Origin: Flammeovirga aprica JL-4
GTDB lineage: Bacteria; Bacteroidota; Bacteroidia; Cytophagales; Flammeovirgaceae
Length of the DNA: 64,000 bases
Assembly (NCBI RefSeq): GCF_012844305.1
Contig: NZ_JABANE010000026.1
Location: 28,981-92,980 of the forward strand
Direction: 5' to 3'
In this document: piece by piece, positions 36,373 through 45,888 of the stretch
Numbering within the stretch: position 1 is the stretch's first letter
How the letters are laid out: every line of letters begins with the position of its first letter
The notes under the pieces: generated by a model
What the model was told of the DNA's origin: nothing
What the model saw: the letters and a program-made list of their open reading frames with translations, nothing else
Databases searched by the model: none
Translations under genes and position numbers: made by a program

Positions 36373-38868
36373 ATGAAATATTACTTAATTAATTTACTCG
36401 TCTTATTAGTTTGCTCGATTACAGCTTTCGGGCAATCAAAAGGACATACGGACTTCAATAAGGATTGGAAATTTTATAAAGGTGAGGTAAAAGACGGTCA
36501 GTCTCCTACCCTTGATGATAACAAATGGAGAACGGTACAGATCCCACACGATTGGGCAATTGAAGGACCTTTTTCTGTAGAATATAATGCCCGTTGTGGC
36601 GGGTTACCTTTTCATGGCGAGGGTTGGTATAGAAAAAGTTTTACGCTGACAAATACGCAAAAAGGTAAAAATATTGGAATTGAGTTTGAAGGAGTGATGA
36701 AAAACTCTGAGGTGTGGATCAATGGACACTATTTAGGTAAAAGGCCTTTTGGGTACTTGGGTTTTGAATATGACCTAACGCCTTACATCAAGCAAGAGGG
36801 TGAAAATATTGTGGCTGTAAAAGCGAAGCCTGAAGATCTTTCTTCAAGATGGTATCCTGGTGCAGGGATCTATAGAAAGGTTTGGTTGAATGTACATGAA
36901 GATATAAGAATTGCTCATTGGGGTACTTTTGTAAAGGCAAATGATGTAAGCTCAAAAGTGGCCAATATTGATATCAAATTAGAAATTCAAAACTATACAG
37001 AAACGGATAAAGTTGTTTCTATTGCTCAAAGCATCATCAATGAAGAGGGAGAAACGGTAAAGGTTTTGAATCAAAAAGCGATTGCTGAAGGAAGTACAAT
37101 CAGTATCAATGAACAGTCTTTTAATTTGATTCGCCCTCAATTATGGACCTTGGAAAATCCTCATTTATATCAATTAGTGACTGAATTAAAGGACGTGGAC
37201 GGAAATATATTGGATCACTACATTACTAAATTTGGAGTGCGTGATATCAAATTCACACCCAATGATGGTTTCTTTTTAAATGGTAAAAGAACAGAAATGA
37301 AAGGGGTTTGTCTTCACCATGATTTAGGTCCTTTGGGTACTGCCGTTAATAAAAGAGCGACAGTTCGTCAGTTGGAAATCATGAAAGAAATGGGTGTAAA
37401 TGCCATTCGAACTTCTCATAACCCGCCTAGTAGAGAGCAATTAGAAGCGTGTGATGTGATGGGTATTCTTGTGCTTGATGAAGCGTTTGATGAGTGGGGT
37501 ATTCAAAAAATTGAAAACGGTTATCATACTGTATATGAGGAATGGCATGAGAGCGACCTTAGAGATATGATTCGTAGAGACCGTAATCACCCTTCTATTA
37601 TCATGTGGAGTATTGGTAATGAAATCAGAGAGCAAAAAGTAAAAGATGGATGGAAAGTTGCTCAGCATTTAGGTCAAATTTGCCATGAGGAAGATCCTTC
37701 AAGACCCAACACAGCGGGCTTTAACCAATATGAAAATTCTATCAAAAACAAGTTGGCGCATCACGTTGATATCGTTGGTTTTAATTATAAAGCGGCCAAG
37801 TACAAAGAGATCAAAGAGAATTACCCTGAATGGATTGTTTATGGATCTGAAACGGAATCTATTACAAGTTCAAGAGGCGTATACCACGCTCCATTCTTAG
37901 AGAAATATGAAAAAAATACGGATCATCAGGTAACGGGTTATGATATCATCGGCCCGATTTGGTCTTACCCTCCTGATATGGAATTCAAGTTTTTGGAAGA
38001 AAACCCTAGCATTCTTGGTGAATTTATGTGGACCGGTTTTGATTACCTTGGCGAACCTACTCCATACGGTGGCAGAGACAATTCAACGAATGGGTATTGG
38101 AATGATGACTGGCCGAACAAATCCTCTTTCTTTGGCCCAGTAGACCTTTGTGGTTTCAAAAAAGACCGCTTCTATTTGTATCAAAGTCAGTGGACAAACG
38201 CACCTATGGTTCACCTATTACCGCATTGGAATTGGAAAGGTTTTGAAGGACAAGAAATACCAGTTTTTGCGTATACAAATGCTGAAGAAGTGGAACTATT
38301 CTTAAACGGCAAGAGCTTAGGAAAGAAAGTGAAAGGAGTAGATAAAGGGATTGTTCCTGTGAAGTTTATGTACTATGAAGGCCCTACTGATTTCCCTTCT
38401 CCGTATCGATTGAGATGGGACGTACCTTATGAAAAAGGCGAGTTGAAAGCAGTTGCTTACAGCAATGGTCAAGTTGTTGGTGAAGAGATTATTAAAACCA
38501 CTTCAAAAGCAAAAACCATCGAACTGACTGCAGATCGAAAAGTTATTTCATCTGAAGATGGAGAAGACTTAGTATTTGTAACAGCTAGAGCATTGGATGC
38601 CGAAGGTAATTTCTGTGCCACTTTTAATGGTCAAATCCAATTCTCAGTGAATGGTGATGGTACTTTTGAAGCAACAGGAAACGGAGATCCTTCATCATTG
38701 GTACTTCCAAACAGTAAAAAACTAAAATTCTTCAACGGAATGGCTTTGGTCATTGCAAGAGCTAATCAAGGTGATGGGGGGACAATTACGATTTCAGCTT
38801 CTGGTAAGGGGTTGAAAAAGGCGGTGATTGCAGTTGAAACTAAAGCTGATGTGAAAAATTTTAATTAG
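36373..38868 (+). CDS. GH2 beta-galactosidase-like enzyme, exported
   Basis: 831 residues from the ATG at 36373; the GTG three bases earlier is in frame but less likely. Signal peptide YLINLLVLLVCSITAFG, then Q. The jelly-roll domain starts FNKDWKFYKGEV. The barrel carries acid/base Glu417 in MWSIGNEIRE and nucleophile Glu493 in VYGSETES. C-terminal domains follow (DUF4982-like, then an Ig-like fold). It should be a retaining exo-enzyme removing beta-galactosyl or similar units from galactan oligosaccharides. It is divergent from a sulfatase and bracketed by two related repeat elements. Confidence 0.92.
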   Translation: MKYYLINLLVLLVCSITAFGQSKGHTDFNKDWKFYKGEVKDGQSPTLDDNKWRTVQIPHDWAIEGPFSVEYNARCGGLPFHGEGWYRKSFTLTNTQKGKNIGIEFEGVMKNSEVWINGHYLGKRPFGYLGFEYDLTPYIKQEGENIVAVKAKPEDLSSRWYPGAGIYRKVWLNVHEDIRIAHWGTFVKANDVSSKVANIDIKLEIQNYTETDKVVSIAQSIINEEGETVKVLNQKAIAEGSTISINEQSFNLIRPQLWTLENPHLYQLVTELKDVDGNILDHYITKFGVRDIKFTPNDGFFLNGKRTEMKGVCLHHDLGPLGTAVNKRATVRQLEIMKEMGVNAIRTSHNPPSREQLEACDVMGILVLDEAFDEWGIQKIENGYHTVYEEWHESDLRDMIRRDRNHPSIIMWSIGNEIREQKVKDGWKVAQHLGQICHEEDPSRPNTAGFNQYENSIKNKLAHHVDIVGFNYKAAKYKEIKENYPEWIVYGSETESITSSRGVYHAPFLEKYEKNTDHQVTGYDIIGPIWSYPPDMEFKFLEENPSILGEFMWTGFDYLGEPTPYGGRDNSTNGYWNDDWPNKSSFFGPVDLCGFKKDRFYLYQSQWTNAPMVHLLPHWNWKGFEGQEIPVFAYTNAEEVELFLNGKSLGKKVKGVDKGIVPVKFMYYEGPTDFPSPYRLRWDVPYEKGELKAVAYSNGQVVGEEIIKTTSKAKTIELTADRKVISSEDGEDLVFVTARALDAEGNFCATFNGQIQFSVNGDGTFEATGNGDPSSLVLPNSKKLKFFNGMALVIARANQGDGGTITISASGKGLKKAVIAVETKADVKNFN

Positions 38869-38994
38869 AAGGAAGAGGGAAGAATGAAGAGAGTGGTTCG
38901 TATTGTGTTTTTTTTGTGATTTAAGGACCATAATAAAAACCATTTATGAACCACAACAAGAACTATTTTTTCTTCATTCTTCATTCTTCATTCA
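38869..38994. repeat. GAATGAAG-flanked inverted-repeat element, immediately after GH2
   Basis: Starts right after the GH2 stop codon (aaggaagagggaagaatgaag). Ends with cttcattcttcattcttcat, an inverted partner, and contains gaaccacaacaagaac, shared with the other repeat families. Shorter (126 bp) than the copy upstream of the gene. Confidence 0.6.
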
Positions 38995-39009
38995 AAATAG
39001 TGTGTGCAT

Positions 39010-39044
39010 AAAGCCTTAGGATTTTTGTCCTAAGGCTTTCTTTT
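39010..39044. terminator. Bidirectional terminator between GH2 and the VPS10-like gene
   Basis: Perfect 12-bp stem (aaagccttagga / tcctaaggcttt) with a 6-base loop, then ctttttat. Confidence 0.85.
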
Positions 39045-39069
39045 TATAGCTTATAATATCAAGATAAAA

Positions 39070-42000
39070 TTATTCAGTCCCTTCAATCCAAGCCCCATTA
39101 GCTTCTAAAACTTTTGCTCCTAGCTGTTTTACTTTCAACTTTAATGGAGTCAATTGATCATTCAGTTCTTTTAATTCATCCTCAATGATTTTCACTGTTT
39201 TCAAGTGGGTTGGAGTAGGTCCATACGTTGACATTGAAATACCTCTATTTAAAGCAAAAAGGCGTTCTCCAATAGTTGTTTTACTTTTCTCTCCTACTTC
39301 ATTTTTAGCAGGATTACCAAAAAGTTGCGTATCTAACACTGCCAATTCCTGCTGTAAAGTGGCAATACTTTCAATTACACTATTGTCTAAAGAAGAATTC
39401 AAAGTAGCATTAAATAACTTCTTACTTGCTTTTTGAGTATTGGAAAGCTGAATTGAAAGAGTATTAACTTCTCTTGTCAGTTGCTCATACTTTCGCCAAA
39501 AAGCAACCACATCTTCCATCTTACCTCCTTGCAAAGCAGTTTGGCCTAATCGTTCTACTTTTACATCAACCGGACCTGATAAAACAGCTATTTTACCATT
39601 TTCAAACGCATTTAATGTAGCACTATAAGTACCCGGAGATGCCAATAATGCTGTCAAATGTTCTTCCGTATCATTGAGCATAATAGTGCCTGTTCCTCCC
39701 ACTCTCAAATCCCAGGTAACACGGTTAAAACCTTTAGCATTTGATGCGTTGACTCTCTTGATAATATTTCCTGCTTTATCTTTGATTTCAAGAAAAACAA
39801 AAGGTTTCATTTCCCTTTTTTCTTGATCCAAAACTTCCCAACCAGGGAAAGAAGCTGTACCCTTCTCTTTTTCTGAAGCTTGACGAGATTGTTCCAAACT
39901 TAAGATTGGTTCCTTAAGGTAATAAGTGAATACAGCTCCAAAATCAGGGTTTTTAGCCACATACATTTGGCTTCCTTGTGTCCCTCTTGTATCATCAAAA
40001 TCTACCGTTGATTTTTGAATGTACCACCATGCTTTTCTTGGTGCAAATAAAGTTGCTTCTTGTTCTAATTGCTCTTTATTTACTTCACGCAATGCAGAGT
40101 AATCATCCAAAATATAAAAACCTCTACCGAAAGAAGCGGCCACTAGGTCATTTTCCCTTCTTTGAATGGCTAAATCTCTAAAAGAAATAGTTGGGATACC
40201 TGCATTCATTTCCGTCCAGCTTTGTCCTCCATCTACCGTGAAGAAAACGCCAAACTCAGTGCCTGCGAAAAGTAAATTAGGATTTACATGATCTTGAACT
40301 ACTCTCCAAACTAAATTCTTTTCTCCGAAGCCATTTTCAAGTCGTTTCCAAGTTTTACCTTTGTCTGTACTCTTCAATAAATAAGGTTTATAATCTCCTT
40401 CTTTATGATTGTCTAATGCCACGTAAAAAGTATTTTCATCAAACAAATCTGCTTTTATATCATTAATATAAGCTCTTGAAGGAACACCCAATGCGCTCAC
40501 TTCTATCTTATTCCAAGTTGCACCTTCGTCAGACGTTACTTGAATCAATCCATCATCAGTACCAATAAAAATGACTTTTTCATTCTTTGGCGAAACGGCA
40601 ATTGAAGTAATCGTACTGAAATTTGACATAGCATAAATATCCCATGGAGAATCCCAGCTTTGTGTTCCACCCATAATTGGTAAAGCAATACGCTCTTCAT
40701 TCCTTGTTAAATCTCCTGACAAAGCAGTCCATGAATCCCCTCTATTGGTTGATTTCCAAAGTCGTTGAGACCCGTGATAAATGGTAGAAGGCTGATGGGG
40801 TGACACTAAAATTGGAGCATCCCAATTGTAACGTTCGTAGTTTTCATCCGATTCAGGTTGAGGCATAATATCAATCACTTCACCTGCTTTCAAATCAATT
40901 CTTGATAGCGTACCTTGCTGACGCTGACCGTACATAATATCAGGATTTCCAGGTTCAGTAGCAGGCTGATGTCCATCCCAATTTAAAACTACTTTCCAAT
41001 CTGCATTCCTGATGCCATGATGATTATCTGTTCTTGAAGGACCTCCTTCCGTACTATTGTCTTGCGTACCTCCGTATACATTATAAAAAGGTTCCGCATC
41101 ATCAACGGCTACTTTATAAAACTGTGTTATTGGAATATTTTCCATGTAACGCCAAGTACTTCCCAAATCAAAACTTTCATAAACACCACCATCAGTACCT
41201 ACTAATAAATAATTAGGATCAGAAGCCTTAAAAGCTACGGCGTGATTATCGCCATGTTTACCCGTCTCATCCATTACAGTAAATGTCTTTCCTCCGTCTT
41301 CTGATTTCATCAAACGGTTATTCATAAAGTAAAGACGATCAAATTGATGTGGAGAAGCGTAAATTTCTTGATAGTAATGCGGACCTGTACCTCCAGAAAC
41401 AACATCAGACATTTTTGTCCAATTGCCACCTCTGTTATCTGATCTCCATACCCCACCAGTTCTGCGGTTCAGTTCAATAGCGGCGTACAGCACATCAGGG
41501 TTTTGAGGTGAAATGGCTAAACCTACTTTCCCCCATTTTCCTTCTGGCAGTCCACCTTTCAATTGTGTCCAAGAATCACCTGCATTATCAGAAACATAAA
41601 TTCTTGACTTTTCACCTCCGCCCATCCAAGCGGCCACAGTTCTATGATGTTCCCAAGTGACGGCATAAACTCTATTAGGGTTTCTAGGATCAAAAACCAT
41701 ATCTGTCACCCCAGTAAATTCATCATCGCCTAATGTCTTTTTCCAAGTCTTTCCCCCATCGGTAGATTTGAAAAAACCTCTTTCACCACCAGCACTCCAA
41801 AGCGGACCTTGTGATGCCACCATAATCACATCCGAATTATCGGGGTGCACAATGATCTTAGAAATGTGCTCAGAGTTTTTCAACCCTTTGTTTTCCCAAG
41901 TAGCCCCTCCGTCAGTACTTTTATAAATACCATCACCAAAGGCAATATGACGTCCACCTACGTTTTCACCCGTTCCAACCCACACGGTATTGGGATCTTT

Positions 42001-42324
42001 GGGATCGAGCGTGACACAACCAATGGAATAAACAGATTGATGATCAAAAATAGGCTGAAAAGTAGTACCGGCATTAACGGTTTTCCATACTCCGCCAGAA
42101 CCTACAGCCACATACCAAATGTTTTCATTTGTAGGATCAATAGCAAGATCAGCAATTCTACCCGACATAAAAGCGGGACCTATACTTCTAAAAGACAGAC
42201 TGTCAAAGAGGTGCGTATCTAACGGCTTTACAGTTGAAGAAGTAGATTTCTTTCTCTGCGCATACATTTGGTTACTACCAATAACCAAAATTGCAACAAG
42301 GAGCAATAGTGAAAAATTTCGCAT
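39070..42324 (-). CDS. VPS10/sortilin-like beta-propeller protein, exported
   Basis: 1084 residues from the ATG at 42324, chosen because it begins with a good signal peptide (NFSLLLLVAILVIGSNQMYA, then Q); an upstream in-frame ATG adds 19 unlikely residues. Repeated BNR/Asp-box signatures (STDGGATW, STDGGKTW, SDNAGDSW, SEDGGKTF) across residues 80-740 indicate a large beta-propeller. A C-terminal helical region follows. Often annotated as glycosyl hydrolase or WD40/YVTN protein, but no catalytic role is proven. It lies inside the galactan region on the opposite strand and may not belong to it. Confidence 0.85.
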   Translation of the reverse strand: MRNFSLLLLVAILVIGSNQMYAQRKKSTSSTVKPLDTHLFDSLSFRSIGPAFMSGRIADLAIDPTNENIWYVAVGSGGVWKTVNAGTTFQPIFDHQSVYSIGCVTLDPKDPNTVWVGTGENVGGRHIAFGDGIYKSTDGGATWENKGLKNSEHISKIIVHPDNSDVIMVASQGPLWSAGGERGFFKSTDGGKTWKKTLGDDEFTGVTDMVFDPRNPNRVYAVTWEHHRTVAAWMGGGEKSRIYVSDNAGDSWTQLKGGLPEGKWGKVGLAISPQNPDVLYAAIELNRRTGGVWRSDNRGGNWTKMSDVVSGGTGPHYYQEIYASPHQFDRLYFMNNRLMKSEDGGKTFTVMDETGKHGDNHAVAFKASDPNYLLVGTDGGVYESFDLGSTWRYMENIPITQFYKVAVDDAEPFYNVYGGTQDNSTEGGPSRTDNHHGIRNADWKVVLNWDGHQPATEPGNPDIMYGQRQQGTLSRIDLKAGEVIDIMPQPESDENYERYNWDAPILVSPHQPSTIYHGSQRLWKSTNRGDSWTALSGDLTRNEERIALPIMGGTQSWDSPWDIYAMSNFSTITSIAVSPKNEKVIFIGTDDGLIQVTSDEGATWNKIEVSALGVPSRAYINDIKADLFDENTFYVALDNHKEGDYKPYLLKSTDKGKTWKRLENGFGEKNLVWRVVQDHVNPNLLFAGTEFGVFFTVDGGQSWTEMNAGIPTISFRDLAIQRRENDLVAASFGRGFYILDDYSALREVNKEQLEQEATLFAPRKAWWYIQKSTVDFDDTRGTQGSQMYVAKNPDFGAVFTYYLKEPILSLEQSRQASEKEKGTASFPGWEVLDQEKREMKPFVFLEIKDKAGNIIKRVNASNAKGFNRVTWDLRVGGTGTIMLNDTEEHLTALLASPGTYSATLNAFENGKIAVLSGPVDVKVERLGQTALQGGKMEDVVAFWRKYEQLTREVNTLSIQLSNTQKASKKLFNATLNSSLDNSVIESIATLQQELAVLDTQLFGNPAKNEVGEKSKTTIGERLFALNRGISMSTYGPTPTHLKTVKIIEDELKELNDQLTPLKLKVKQLGAKVLEANGAWIEGTE

Positions 42325-42550
42325 AAAATTTAGTTTATAGTTGATGTCAGATCGAGCGTTTGAGATTGAATTGGTTATCAAAAAATGATAAACCCGATCT
42401 AATGTTTAAATAATGAATGCCTAACGGTATTGTTTAAATTAATTTGTCCTTTCTAGATTGAATTGGAAGTACGAAGGGAAGTTACAAATTTTATTTAGGG
42501 ATTGGAAGTTTTGGGCTTTTGGGAATCAAACATTTATCAAAGGAATCCCC

Positions 42551-42778
42551 GTAGGGGCAGACCTATGTGTCTGCCCACTGTACCACAACACACACCACCC
42601 AATATCCATTTGAAAACCCATATATCTTTCTTTACGGAATATCAATCCAAACCATTTTCATGGGAATGAATATTAAATTTATCATGGTTCTTGTTGTGGT
42701 TTGATTAGTCAAACATGGTTCGTAATGAATATGGTCCTTGTTGTGGTTCGGCGGGCAGACACATAGGTCTGCCCCTAC
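42551..42778. repeat. GTAGGGGCAGAC inverted-repeat element, copy A (228 bp)
   Basis: Left terminus gtaggggcagacctatgtgt ctgccc at 42551-42576, and an exact inverted copy at 42753-42778. Each terminus is itself a hairpin. Internal sequence has CTTGTTGTGGTT motifs and no gene. Long stretches match copy B at 54111 nearly exactly, in the same orientation. Confidence 0.85.
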
Positions 42779-42896
42779 GGGATTAGCAATCCCTCTTAAT
42801 ACCATTCCCCTTTACTTATTCAACATAAACAATCACTCAAAAAAATGGTGACGGGAAAAAATCTTCGTTTTTATACTGCCTAAGCCCCTATTCTCC

Positions 42897-42915
42897 ATAA
42901 TTACCCCCTCAATTT
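42897..42915 (+). promoter_or_regulatory. C-rich box upstream of GH86
   Basis: ataattaccccctcaattt, a relative of the AAATACCCC boxes at 35881, 36031 and 4921, about 40 bases upstream of the GH86 -7 element. That is a position suited to an activator. Confidence 0.3.
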
Positions 42916-42952
42916 CATAAAATATATACCTTCCTTCCGTTTCGGCATACTG

Positions 42953-42960
42953 TATATTTG
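42953..42960 (+). promoter_or_regulatory. -7 promoter element for GH86
   Basis: TATATTTG, an exact TAnnTTTG match, 32 bases upstream of the GH86 ATG. Confidence 0.6.
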
Positions 42961-42992
42961 AGATATGAATTATTACTAATTAGCAGTCTAAG

Positions 42993-45887
42993 ATGAAAAA
43001 TTATTACAAACCTGTATGCAAAGTTTTAGCATGTGTTTCTGTACTAGTGTACGCTCAGGAAACATCTGCTCAGACGGCTGTCTCCATCGACTTTCAAACA
43101 CAACGATATTTAGAAAATGTATCAGAACTAGATCGAAATAAATTCTTCAATCTTCATATGGTGGCCAACAAAGATCATACAGATGAAGACATGGAAGTGA
43201 TCAATCAGTGGGGAATTACTCAAGGCCGATCTTTTTGGGGAGCTTTCGGTAGATATAAAGATTATATCACAAAGAACAATGTATTTCCTATTGCATCTCA
43301 AGTAGAGAAAGACGGCATCAATAATATTAAGTACGCTAAAGAACAAAATTACTATAAACATATATCGCGTCAGCTGGTAGTAACAGACCACCCTGCCGCC
43401 ATGATCCATATGAGTATGGATACTGAACAAGCCGGACAATTTGCCGCTCAGTATTTCCAACATTTCTATGAAGATCATACACGTCCTATCTATTATGAAC
43501 CGGTCAATGAGCCCTTCGTTCATGCGGATGAATACCAAGAAAATGGGAAGTATACAGAAGCTGAAGTAAGAAGAAAAACGGCTGAATATTTTAAAGAAAT
43601 CGGTAAAGCTTTTGATGAGCAAGGTGTAGATACAAAAGTAATCGGTTACTCCTCTGCTTGGCCTTCTATGGAACTTTGGGACTTTGGTCACTGGGAAACT
43701 AGAATGAAGATGTTTATGGATGTAGCCGGTGATTATATGGACGGTTTTTCTACTCACCTTTATGATGGAATCAACGTAACTGGTCAAGATACTGAAAGAT
43801 CAGGCAGTAATGCAGATGCAATTCTAGACTTAATTGAGACGTATAGTTATATTAAATGGGATGCGATCAAACCACATGCTATTACAGAATACGGTGGTAT
43901 TTCAAGCGGGTACGGTGATACTTATACTGATGTTGAAAGTATTCAGACGGTACGTTCTATCAACCATATTATTTTTGGTTTGATGGACAGAGAGGATCGA
44001 TTGATGATTTCCATTCCATTTATCACGGGTAAATCACCATGGCACTGGGGTTCTGATTTTGAACCTTATGGGGCTGATTTATGGCGTCCTGTAAAAGAGT
44101 CTGTCGTAAATGGAAAGCCTACAGAATTTCAATTAACAGCCAAGAAAGATTTCTATAATCTTTGGGATAAAGTACAAGGTAAACGTGTTCGTTGCTCTTC
44201 TTCTAACCCGGATATTTTTGTACAGGCTTTTGTCGATGGAAAAACTGCTTATATCTGTTTGAATAATATTGATACAGAGAATCAGGACGTTTCACTTCAA
44301 TTTGTTTCTTCAATGGGTGATTTCCAAAAAGTGAACAAAAGAAGCTTGAAGATTTACCAAAATGAAGACCCTATCTATAAAGATGAAGATTTGTCTGAAA
44401 TACCTTCGAGTGTAACAATAGAACCACATGAAACAGTTGTCTTAACATATACGCTTGACCGTGAGGTAACATTTAGTAAAAAAGCAGTAAGAAAAGAGTA
44501 TTACTCAAAGACTTACATGCAGGAAATTGAGGCCAACAAAACCATGAAATTTGTTTTCAATGATGTTACTGAACTATCGAATGAAGGCGAGGCTAGATTG
44601 AGAATGGCAATTGGTAGAAAGCATGAAATGTCTAAAAGACCTACTGTTAAGATTAATGGGGTTGAAATTAATTCTTTGAAAAATTGGAAGGGTTATGATC
44701 AAGCCGATAGAGAGGACTTCTTTGGTGTAATTGAAGTACCTGTTCCTTACCAATTACTCAAAGCCTCAAATACTGTTGAATTAAAATTTAATGATGATGG
44801 AGGTGCAGTAAGTTCTGTGATTCTTTCGGTGAATAGCATTCATACTATGGGTAATCGATTCCCTTTCAAAGGAAGTCATTATGAATTACCTCAAAAAATT
44901 GAGGCAGAAGATTTTGATATTGGAGGTCAAGGTATAGGATATAACTCTTTGGACGACATCAATAATTCTAAACAATACCGTTTATCTGAAGGTGTGAATA
45001 TTCAAAAGAATACAGAAAATTTTGAAATCGTTTTAGCAGAAGGCGAATGGACTTCTTACAGTATTGATGTACCTGAAAATGCCACTTACACACTTTCGCT
45101 TTCAGGAAAAAGTACAACTGAAGAAGCCAAAGTATCTATTACTTCTAATAATGAGGTGCTAGGAGAAATGATTGCATTAGGTACTACTGAAAACCCGACT
45201 GCACAAACAACTGTAGAACTTTCAGCAGGAAAATATCCTATTCAGATTCACGCTGAAACTGGAACTGCAGTGATAGACTTTATTGAGATCAATAACGGTC
45301 AAACACTTTCTGATGCTATCTCATTTGCTTCAAATAATACAGAAATAAAAATGGGTGAAGTCAATACTTTTGACCTAGAATACACTGCATCTCAAGACAG
45401 AGATATTATTGTAGAATTATGGGGAGATGCTTTCTTATTAGGACAAGCAAAGGTGAATGTATTGAAAGGTACTGATAAGGTAAGTGTAGACTTAAATGTA
45501 TTTGCGGAGCCATTGAATTATGAAAATGTAGAAGTAGTGGCTAAGGTTGTTAAATCAAATAGCCTTACTAGTCTTGCTGAAGCGGTAATGACGGAATTTG
45601 AGTTTGATCCAGTACTTTCCATTGGTGATGAATTAACAGCAGAAGGAAATATCACTGTTTTCCCTAACCCTACTCAAAGTCAACAATTGATGGGTATTAA
45701 AGGAAATAGTAAAATTTATAAAATCGAGGTCTTGGATACGAAAGGAAGATTGTTTGATCAATTTGACTATCCAATTCCAAGCACTCAAGTAAACTTCAAA
45801 CTAACAAACCACTACTCTAAGGGGATTTATCTAATTAGAGTTTATGGTGAAAAAGAAAATTTCATTAAGAAAATTCTAATACAATAA
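42993..45887 (+). CDS. GH86 beta-agarase/beta-porphyranase with type IX secretion tail
   Basis: 964 residues. Signal peptide at about 1-26. The GH86 catalytic barrel spans residues 30-480, with acid/base Glu173 in EPVNEPFVH and nucleophile Glu299 in AITEYGGISSGYG. A CBM6-like domain follows (KIEAEDFDIGGQGIGYNSLDD near 635). The last 75 residues form a type A T9SS sorting domain (VFPNPTQS... GIYLIRVYG... KKILIQ). The enzyme should be secreted to the surface and cut agar or porphyran internally. Agarase and porphyranase cannot be told apart by eye. One base separates it from the next GH2 gene. Confidence 0.92.
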   Translation: MKNYYKPVCKVLACVSVLVYAQETSAQTAVSIDFQTQRYLENVSELDRNKFFNLHMVANKDHTDEDMEVINQWGITQGRSFWGAFGRYKDYITKNNVFPIASQVEKDGINNIKYAKEQNYYKHISRQLVVTDHPAAMIHMSMDTEQAGQFAAQYFQHFYEDHTRPIYYEPVNEPFVHADEYQENGKYTEAEVRRKTAEYFKEIGKAFDEQGVDTKVIGYSSAWPSMELWDFGHWETRMKMFMDVAGDYMDGFSTHLYDGINVTGQDTERSGSNADAILDLIETYSYIKWDAIKPHAITEYGGISSGYGDTYTDVESIQTVRSINHIIFGLMDREDRLMISIPFITGKSPWHWGSDFEPYGADLWRPVKESVVNGKPTEFQLTAKKDFYNLWDKVQGKRVRCSSSNPDIFVQAFVDGKTAYICLNNIDTENQDVSLQFVSSMGDFQKVNKRSLKIYQNEDPIYKDEDLSEIPSSVTIEPHETVVLTYTLDREVTFSKKAVRKEYYSKTYMQEIEANKTMKFVFNDVTELSNEGEARLRMAIGRKHEMSKRPTVKINGVEINSLKNWKGYDQADREDFFGVIEVPVPYQLLKASNTVELKFNDDGGAVSSVILSVNSIHTMGNRFPFKGSHYELPQKIEAEDFDIGGQGIGYNSLDDINNSKQYRLSEGVNIQKNTENFEIVLAEGEWTSYSIDVPENATYTLSLSGKSTTEEAKVSITSNNEVLGEMIALGTTENPTAQTTVELSAGKYPIQIHAETGTAVIDFIEINNGQTLSDAISFASNNTEIKMGEVNTFDLEYTASQDRDIIVELWGDAFLLGQAKVNVLKGTDKVSVDLNVFAEPLNYENVEVVAKVVKSNSLTSLAEAVMTEFEFDPVLSIGDELTAEGNITVFPNPTQSQQLMGIKGNSKIYKIEVLDTKGRLFDQFDYPIPSTQVNFKLTNHYSKGIYLIRVYGEKENFIKKILIQ

Positions 45888-45888
45888 A

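Noticed and set aside
42551..42778. CRISPR-like or riboswitch interpretation of the palindromic repeats
   Set aside because: Copies are not in tandem with spacers, and the termini are inverted, not direct; they fit REP/MITE elements. No aptamer-like conserved structure is visible.
43128..43787. 219-codon minus-strand frame opposite GH86
   Set aside because: It lies wholly inside the well-supported GH86 gene and its translation shows no domain; a frame shadow.
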